From Phyto melanocephala (taxonomy: Eukaryota; Arthropoda; Insecta; Diptera; Rhinophoridae), in assembly GCA_941918925.1 (NCBI GenBank), contig OW799236.1, positions 80,564,213 to 80,628,212 of the forward strand: DNA of 64,000 nucleotides. Reading direction: 5' to 3'. This document shows, in pieces, positions 57,213-64,000 of the stretch. The notes beneath the pieces are model-generated. The model made no database searches, had not been told where the DNA came from, and saw only the letters and a program-made list of their open reading frames with translations. The first letter of the stretch is position 1; the number at the start of each line of letters is the position of its first letter. The position numbers and the translations under genes are program-made.

Positions 57213-58072
57213 AAACAAGTAAGAGCGCTATATTCGGCCGTGCCGAATCTTATATACCCTTCACAACGTGTAGTCATGCAATAACAGTAGTTTGTATCAC
57301 CATTCATCCCATATAAAATACGTACATACATATAAAAGACATACATATATAAAACATCTCATTGTAAAATTATAAATTTACGTATGTATGTTTAAAAAAA
57401 AATAAAAAAAAAATAAAAAAAAAATTTAAAAAAAAAAATAAAAAAAAAAAAAAAAAAAAATTAAAAAAAAAAAAATTAAAAAAAAAAATTAAAAAAAAAA
57501 AATTTAAAAAAATAATTAAAATATATATAATAAATATAAAACAAAAATAAAAAAAAAATTAAAAAAAAAATTTAAAATAAAATAATAAAAATATAAATAA
57601 TATATTAAATAAAAAATAAAAAAAAAAATTAAAAAAAAAAATTTTTTTGGCTCAGCTGGGATTCGATGCCACGTTTTCTCTAACCAGTATACATGTTTGT
57701 ATGTATGTATGTTGTTGTTGTAATGTTGTTTTTGTGAATAAAAAATCGAGGTGGTCGTGGGTTTTTGCTCATATCTCAGTTGTTTATGTACCGATGTTTC
57801 TGATTTTCAACACCGTTCTACTCCCGAATATTTCTGATATTTTAATACCACACCCGCGTCCAAGCGATATCGGGGGGCTTCAAAAAGTTGATTTCAACAT
57901 ACACACGGACAGACGGTCAGACGGACAGACTGACAGAGCTTAATCGACTCCCCTATTCATAAGCTTTCAGAAAATATATACTTTATGGGGTCGGAAATGA
58001 AAATTGTAGAAATTTCACACGGAATGACAAACCTATATATACCCTTTTTCACTGTGTGAAGGGTATAAAAAA
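57213..58072 (-). mobile_element. DINE-like repeat, minus strand, near full length
   Basis: On - it starts TTATACCCTTCACACAGTGA at 58072, has the core, the tRNA-like box (ACTGGTTAGAGAAAACGTGG..CGAATCCCAGCTGAGCC), a 250-bp A/T tract, and ends with GTGAAGGGTATATAAGATTC and the hairpin at about 57220-57250. It appears to have inserted into a copy of the second DINE-like family (remains at 57190-57212 and 58073-58510). Confidence 0.8.
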
Positions 58073-58510
58073 AATGGCGAAATATTAATTAAGACATAAT
58101 GAGGTATATATTTTCTGAGTCCTGGTTTCATTTTAGGACGATCTAGCTATGTAAATCCGCCCGTGTGTTGAAAGCACAATAGAGCTCTAACCGAAAAAGC
58201 GATTGCGTCTAAACGCCACAAGGCAGAACGATAAAATTTCGTAAGTATTTTTTTGATATTCGCAAATTTCTGAACACCATACGTTAATTAGTTAAATATT
58301 AAAATGAACGAAAATTTTTACCGCACAATATCTTTTTCGGTATATCTAAAATTAAGAACGTAATAAAACTGACAAAATTAGATGTATGATTCTGAAATTT
58401 GGCGAAAATAGCTCTTTGATCAAAAGACTTGCAATAACGAAAAATTAGGGTGACACACCAACTTTAAGGTCCACATCCTATATAATGCTTTATCTCAAAT
58501 TCATATATTC
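58073..58510 (+). repeat. DINE-like second-family fragment
   Basis: GAGGTATATATTTTCTGAGT, CCTGGTTTCATTTTAGGACG and CGATCTAGCTATGTAAATCC match 32800-32880; it ends TTTATCTCAAATTCATATAT at about 58488-58508. Confidence 0.6.
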
Positions 58511-58700
58511 ACTTGTCCTTTTTGAGAAATAATTCAATTTTCGAATTTTCTTTCAAAAGATCCATTGCTTCTCTTGACGCGTGGTAAGAGACACTATCCT
58601 GTTGAAATCACATATTCCCTACATATAATAATCTTCGGATCATACCATGTAGCGATTTCCATTGACCATTGATGCTTCGAATTTGAACCTTCTTTTTATA
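58505..58700 (-). pseudogene. mariner-like transposase remnant
   Basis: On - it reads VNGNRYMV, then FQQDSVSYHASREAMDLLKE, matching in order the VNGDRYRTMI and FQQDGATCHTANATIDLLK segments of the mariner at 27669. Stops interrupt it and only the middle catalytic D region is left. Confidence 0.6.
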
Positions 58701-58840
58701 CTAGCATGTACTAAAAAGAAAATTTACTTTGTATGGATCATAAATTGTAGCAGGCTTCTTTAGAAAGTTTTACCATAGTTTCATCACAATCTGATAAGTT
58801 GATAAGAAACGGATAGAGATCAAACAAAAATTAAATTTTT

Positions 58841-58866
58841 ATACATACATACATACATACATACAT
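58841..58866 (+). repeat. (ATAC)n microsatellite
   Basis: ATACATACATACATACATAC and onward, about 6.5 units. Confidence 0.9.
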
Positions 58867-58869
58867 ATA

Positions 58870-60975
58870 AAGATAATAGATTTTGGATCGCTTATGTTTT
58901 CAAATGGCCTTGGATTCAATTTATAAATAGTGAAATAAAAACGTAATGTAACTTAATTTATAAAAATTTTTAAAATCTGGTTTGCTATCAAGTGGAAATT
59001 GTTTTGAATCTGAATATACACACATATCTTTTTTGGCTCTAAACTTACTTCTATCTCACAACAGCCATTAAAAAAATGCTGGAGGTGCGTTCGGTTATGT
59101 AAAATGCTAGATATAACAGGTTGAAGATGCTTAATATGGATTTATAAAATGGGAAACTACTTATTAAACTTGTTTCAATGCTACTGAATTTTTTTTAATT
59201 AATACTTCGCTTAATTTGCTTCTAGTAGGCTTCCTACATTAAAAAGTCGTAAAACTATTCAGCACAATTGTCATTTGTTTTGAATATTAATAACTGTAAT
59301 ATCTGCTCGGAATTCAAAACCCTTCCGAGAGAATGTGTAAGTAGTTTAATTAGTTTAGTAGCTATATAGATTTATGAGGTCCTCAATAAAATTAAATGTA
59401 CATGTTATTGAATTTATTCGATATTTCTTTATTCTTAGTTACAGGCTTGAGACCAGTTATTATAACAAATACTTTATGAATTCCTTCTAATAGTTCGCTA
59501 GCACTTTGACTAGTTTCTTAAGAAAAAAATTATAAATTAAACGCAAACACTGTGCGTGTTGAGAATTATTAAGGCTTAACAATGGTTACACTATACACAA
59601 AAAAACCCAAACAGCTAATCAAATATAACGGCCTTACTAAAAAGCTTATGTATACTCTTTTCTAAATAAAAAAGCTTTTAAAATGATCGGTCTCTCGTAC
59701 GATGGAGGAATTGAAAAAAACAGCTGCTAGGCTCATATATAGAAGAAACAAGTATTTTGGGGATATCTGCCCATCTAAACACAATGATACTTAACAAACT
59801 TGCGTCAGAACCGTGCGCGCTCTCCATTCGAACGAACCTCTAGCACAAAACGATCTAGACATTTTGCGCTTATTGTGTTTTTTGTTGTTATTTGTTATTG
59901 AAGAGACAACCCGTCGTATTAGTGTATAATTTTTTTATAATATGTATGTAAATATCTATATAAATAACAAATTGTATGTGTATGAATGTGCATACATATA
60001 TACATATTGCACGTAGTTAAGTGTATTTATATGTATATAAAAAAAAGAAATAATTTTTAATGTGTTTGTTGAAAAAGAAAAACCGAAAAAACAACAATAA
60101 CAAAAGCAATTATTAGTCGTACACCGCTAAAAAATGATATTTGAAAAAAAACGTGTGACAAAAATAAGAGAATAAAGAAAAAATTGAAGGGTACCTAAAA
60201 TAAAACTATTTTAAAAAGCCAAAGCTTAGGAATCCAATTGACCTGACCCTAAAGTTTTGTTTTGTTACAAACAAAAATGTTAAAGTGTTTATTTCAAAAT
60301 TTTTGTTTTATATTCAATTTGTGTGTTTCAAAATTTAATTACATACCTTCGTACATTTTTCTAGTAGAACTTGGATTTAGATACATATATTTTTTTAAAT
60401 TTTAAATCCAATTAAACGAGGAAAACGTTCATAAAGTTTTTTGCAAATATTTTTGTTACTGTTATTTTGAATATATAAGTTAAAAGTTGTACCTATTTTT
60501 TTTTGTATATACAGACATTTGTATGTTTTTAGGAAATATATGTGTATTAATATTATTTATCATACCTATCACCTTCTAAATATACATAAAGTATGTAGGT
60601 ACATACTTATATGAAATAAAATTGAAAACGAAAAAATAAATTATAAAAAAACAAGATCGTCATTGTGTCTGCTGCCATATCTGGTCAATAAAATTAAAAA
60701 AAATCTTAACAAAAACAGCTAAAAATACATAAAAAACTAGACAAAATACAAAAAAAAACTCTCTTTCGACTTAAAGCCAACACAAACAACAAAGCAGTAA
60801 TTACTAGCCAACAAAAAAAAAAAATAATAAAAGAAAAAAAAAACAAAAACAAACATACAATGTTTATATACATACAAGCAGTAGAATATTTCTAAACATT
60901 GCTGTTAACTATATTTCGGTGTTTTTTTTGTAACCTACATTTATTCCAATAAAAACAAAGATTTTAATTTAGTTT
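58870..60975. other. no gene recognised
   Basis: AT-rich, many A/T runs, no long frame and no matched repeat. The stretch 59800-60200 could be an untranslated first exon of a gene outside the window, but nothing proves it. Confidence 0.4.
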
Positions 60976-60977
60976 TT

Positions 60978-61906
60978 TATACCCTTCACCTGTGGTGCCA
61001 ATGGTATACATATATGTACATAGCTTTGTCCGTTTGTAGTAATTCCTACAATATTCCGTTCCCACCAATAATAGGGAATAGGGAAGTCGATTGAGCGATG
61101 TACGTCTGTCCACGCGTTGGATGAATTAAAATTTTATAAGTTCCACATCTTGCGCAGACCTGTGTGTGGTTTCAGTCTTTAAGAAGTATTCGGGCCATTG
61201 AAAATTAGCATAATCTCCCCATAACTTTCTGAGATATAAGCAAATAAACCCAGCTGCCTCTGTTTTTTAATAATTTTACAACAATCACCATTGGATAATT
61301 TATAAACACGTCTGATACTATTTTTAAATATCATATACCTCTCGGAATATTTGTAAAAATATTTAAAAAATCTGACACTAAACGGCCAAGTTATAGACAA
61401 AAATTATTTGGAAAAATATATATAAATTTGTATATGGGTAAAATTTAATATTTAAATATTTACCCCCTTCAATATTAGTATCAGATGAAAGGGCTTGACC
61501 AGTAAAATACAGTTAACTTTGAAAAATTTAAAATCGAAGATGGCGTTCTAAATAAAATATATTGGTCATATTGGATATATTGGTCATATATAGTAATTTC
61601 GGTTTTTTCCCCTTTAATTCCCACAATATTAGTATCAAACAAAAGTGTTTAACTAGAAGAATACAGTAAACTATGAGAAAGTGTAAAATCTTAGTTTCAT
61701 CTAAAGGGGTATCAAATGAAAAGACTTGACTAGTAGAACAAAATTAACTAAGTTAAAAATTGAACATTAAAAATAGCGTTGAAAACAATATAGAAAAATT
61801 TGGTTAATATTAAATCTAGGCTACAATACGAAATCATTACGCATGCATAAGGGTGAAGGGTATTTTCAGATTCGGCACGTCCGAATGTAACACTATGACT
61901 TTTTTT
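60978..61906 (+). mobile_element. DINE-like repeat, diverged
   Basis: TATACCCTTCACCTGTGGTG at the 5' end and AGGGTGAAGGGTATTTTCAG, ATTCGGCACGTCCGAATGTA at the 3' end. The hairpin is mutated in the loop side. The interior holds TCTCGGAATATTTG and tandem-like blocks (CAATATTAGTATCA at about 61470 and 61630). Confidence 0.65.
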
Positions 61907-62159
61907 TTACTATTTAGTAAGTCTGGGAATAATTAAAATATTTGTTTCATCTTGTACCGGCTAAATAAATTTTCACACCGTAAATTTTCATCACGAAATT
62001 ATTTGTTCAAATATTCGATTTTATACAAGGTAAGAAATTTTTTTTTATAAAAAAAGTAATCAGTATTTATTTCATATTATTATCAGTAGGTACTATGCAA
62101 TTTTTATCAGTATTTTAAAACATTGACAAAAATTAAAAATTAAAAAAAAAGAAAAAAGT

Positions 62160-62735
62160 TTGTGGATAAACTCCTTCGAAATGGCTCGACTAATTTTCTC
62201 AAATTTTGTGTGCATATAGGGTAGGTCTGAGAATCGGTCAACATCTATTTTAAATACCCCTCCACGCCACGACTTTCTTCACCCTTCTTAAGATAAGCCA
62301 GACTGCTGGACCGATCTTCTTGAAATTTTCACATAATATAACTAAGGATCTGGTATGATTAATAGGATACTTTTATGTTACCACGCCCATTTTTTTAAAT
62401 ATGTACTTGCTTCGATATAGTTTTTTTCTTAAAATTTTACACAATTTATAGTCCAGCCAATGCAGAATTAAACGTTTGAGAATCGGTCGACATCTATTTT
62501 TTATACTCCTTAATATTTAGGGCGACTCACCCCAAGTGACAGTTTATACCTGACCTAAATAACGTAACGACTTCGATGAAATTTTAAACTGAGAGAGTTC
62601 TGCGTACCGTAGAACACATATGGTTTACGATTTTTCTTTAATGTACTCAGAGTATACTAGTTTTTTTATTTAACTAAAAAATATTTCCTAGAAATAATTT
62701 ATAGGCAAAACAACGTTTGCCGGGTCAGCTAGTGA
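62160..62735 (-). repeat. RTE-like tail element, minus strand
   Basis: On - it starts CTAGCTGACCCGGCAAACGT at about 62735 and has repeated blocks with AGATGTCGACCGATTCTCA and GGTCCAGCAGTCTGGCTTA. Same style as the elements at 3976 and 50118. Confidence 0.6.
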
Positions 62736-63011
62736 AAATATTAAAGTCTTTTCATCAATTTCAATGACCTTGAAAGCCTGGTTAAGAAAACCGATAATAT
62801 CGAGTATCTTATAATAAATATATAATAAATTTTCATCTTGTTCTATCCTATTTATAGTACAAAAAATTAAAAAGCACTAATTGCGCAACCACTGTACTAA
62901 ATTCTATTTCCATAACAGCTATCAAAAAACACAAAAATTATATAAAAGGTGCCACACCCACTATTTCGATAATAATTTTCTTTATTATCTTATCACCTTT
63001 AGGAGCTAATT

Positions 63012-63168
63012 CACGGCATGTTTTTTACATCTGACTTGTCAAATTCTCCACAGCTAATACAAACATGTCATGTGTTACCTTTTAAACATTACTTTTTCTA
63101 CTTTGACAGACATGTAGATTTACATATGTCTCACAAATTTTAAAGTCAGATGTAAAAAACATGCCGTG
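63012..63168. mobile_element. short MITE (157 bp)
   Basis: CACGGCATGTTTTTTACATC and GATGTAAAAAACATGCCGTG are perfect inverted ends; the body has CAGACATGTAG and TACATATGTC. No coding sequence. Confidence 0.85.
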
Positions 63169-63179
63169 TATTATAGCCT

Positions 63180-64000
63180 TTACAAGGCACATGTAACAGA
63201 TCAGCGAATATAAATTTGCCTTTTAATATTGTTTATATGACGTCTAAAAGAATATGTAAGGAAATTTGTACGAGCATCAACAAATTTTGACACATTAAAA
63301 ATATAAACAAACAGTTACAGCTGTGTGAACAGTTTTACCATGTTTGTAGTGCCATTTAATATGCCTTGACATTCCGCCTCTCGATCAGATATCAGGACAA
63401 GACAACCTTGTGAATGTGCTTTCAAAGAAGGTTCTAACGAAATTATTTTGTATAGTTAACCCAGGTTTAAATGATTGATTTTAAGGTTAAAACCAAAATT
63501 TCTATTAAAACCTTAAATGTCAAAAAGTAAAAGCTGCATTACATAGATTACAATAACAGGGAGAATATTCTTCGCATAATGACTAAAAATATTAAATGTA
63601 TAAAAATCTGTTGGCATTATAAAAAATATATCCAATGATCTGTTTTGTGATGTCAATGAAATGTTATTTTCTATGCATTTATTATAAAAGATCCCAACAA
63701 AAGCCCTGGATTTAAATTTGCCACCATTTTGTTAATACAAGATTTACAGTGACTTTTTTCACAGTTGCCAAACTTATTTTTTACAATAATTAAATGTTGT
63801 TTGTTTAAATACTTCTTCGTATTTTTAAATCGCTTTAAATCACTTTACGAACTGGTGACAAATTAAATAGGGCCCAAAAGATTTTTTATTATTAATAGAA
63901 TCAACTAGAGAATCACATTGCAATTTACTACTAAAGTTCAACCTCAAAAACTTGATCGACTTAGATTTCGCAATTGAAATTGACATCGCTCTTACTCAAA
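63180..64000. other. no gene recognised
   Basis: No supported coding frame or known repeat up to the end of the window. Confidence 0.45.

Noticed and set aside
57647..57943. 98-aa frame on +
   Set aside because: Reverse-strand reading of a DINE-like repeat.

Overview
The window is AT-rich nuclear DNA from a higher fly (Diptera). The host proteins resemble Drosophila orthologues, introns are GT-AG with one GC-AG, and most of the sequence is repeats. The commonest repeat, ending in a hairpin ATTCGGCACGGCCGAAT, together with the LINE and mariner remnants, suggests a calyptrate (blowfly- or housefly-like) genome. That placement is inference. No bacterial features, rRNA, tRNA gene or CRISPR array was found.

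Four host genes can be assembled exon by exon. (1) A 540-aa ankyrin-repeat protein of IkB-like type, + strand, 8640-11935, 4 exons. (2) The minor-spliceosome U11/U12 20K homologue ZMAT5, - strand, 12122-12767, 2 exons joined over a GC-AG intron and convergent with gene 1. (3) An RBM5/RBM10-type splicing regulator, + strand, 20985-52374, 13 coding exons giving 938 aa, with a 12.7-kb first intron and a 12.5-kb ninth intron. (4) pelota, the Dom34 ribosome-rescue factor, + strand, 55122-56366, 2 exons, 391 aa. Exon phases add up without gaps in all four. Two of the genes act in splicing.

Layout: 1-641 empty; 642-5206 a large composite inverted repeat with a 962-bp insertion; 5401-7400 nested MITEs and a dispersed repeat; 8640-12767 genes 1 and 2, with a DINE-like repeat in an intron; 12947-19873 nested MITEs, including a 747-bp element with terminal inverted repeats and an 8-bp target duplication that carries a broken copy of reptin (RuvBL2); 20985-52374 the RBM gene. 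Its intron 1 holds LINE fragments, an apparently intact DD37E Tc1/mariner element inserted in a LINE, a mariner rebuilt with an inverted copy of its own 3' end, a CAGACA-rich foldback element and a dead Tc1-like copy. Its intron 9 holds DINE-like repeats, a hAT MITE and an intact 4.68-kb Gypsy-type LTR retrotransposon with LTRs that look identical. After pelo (55122-56366), 56600-64000 has no gene, only repeats.

The best candidates for new biology are the reptin-carrying element and its MITE relatives, the A-B-A'-B' hairpin repeat, the rearranged mariner, and the DINE-like family with its tRNA-like box. The host genes themselves look ordinary.
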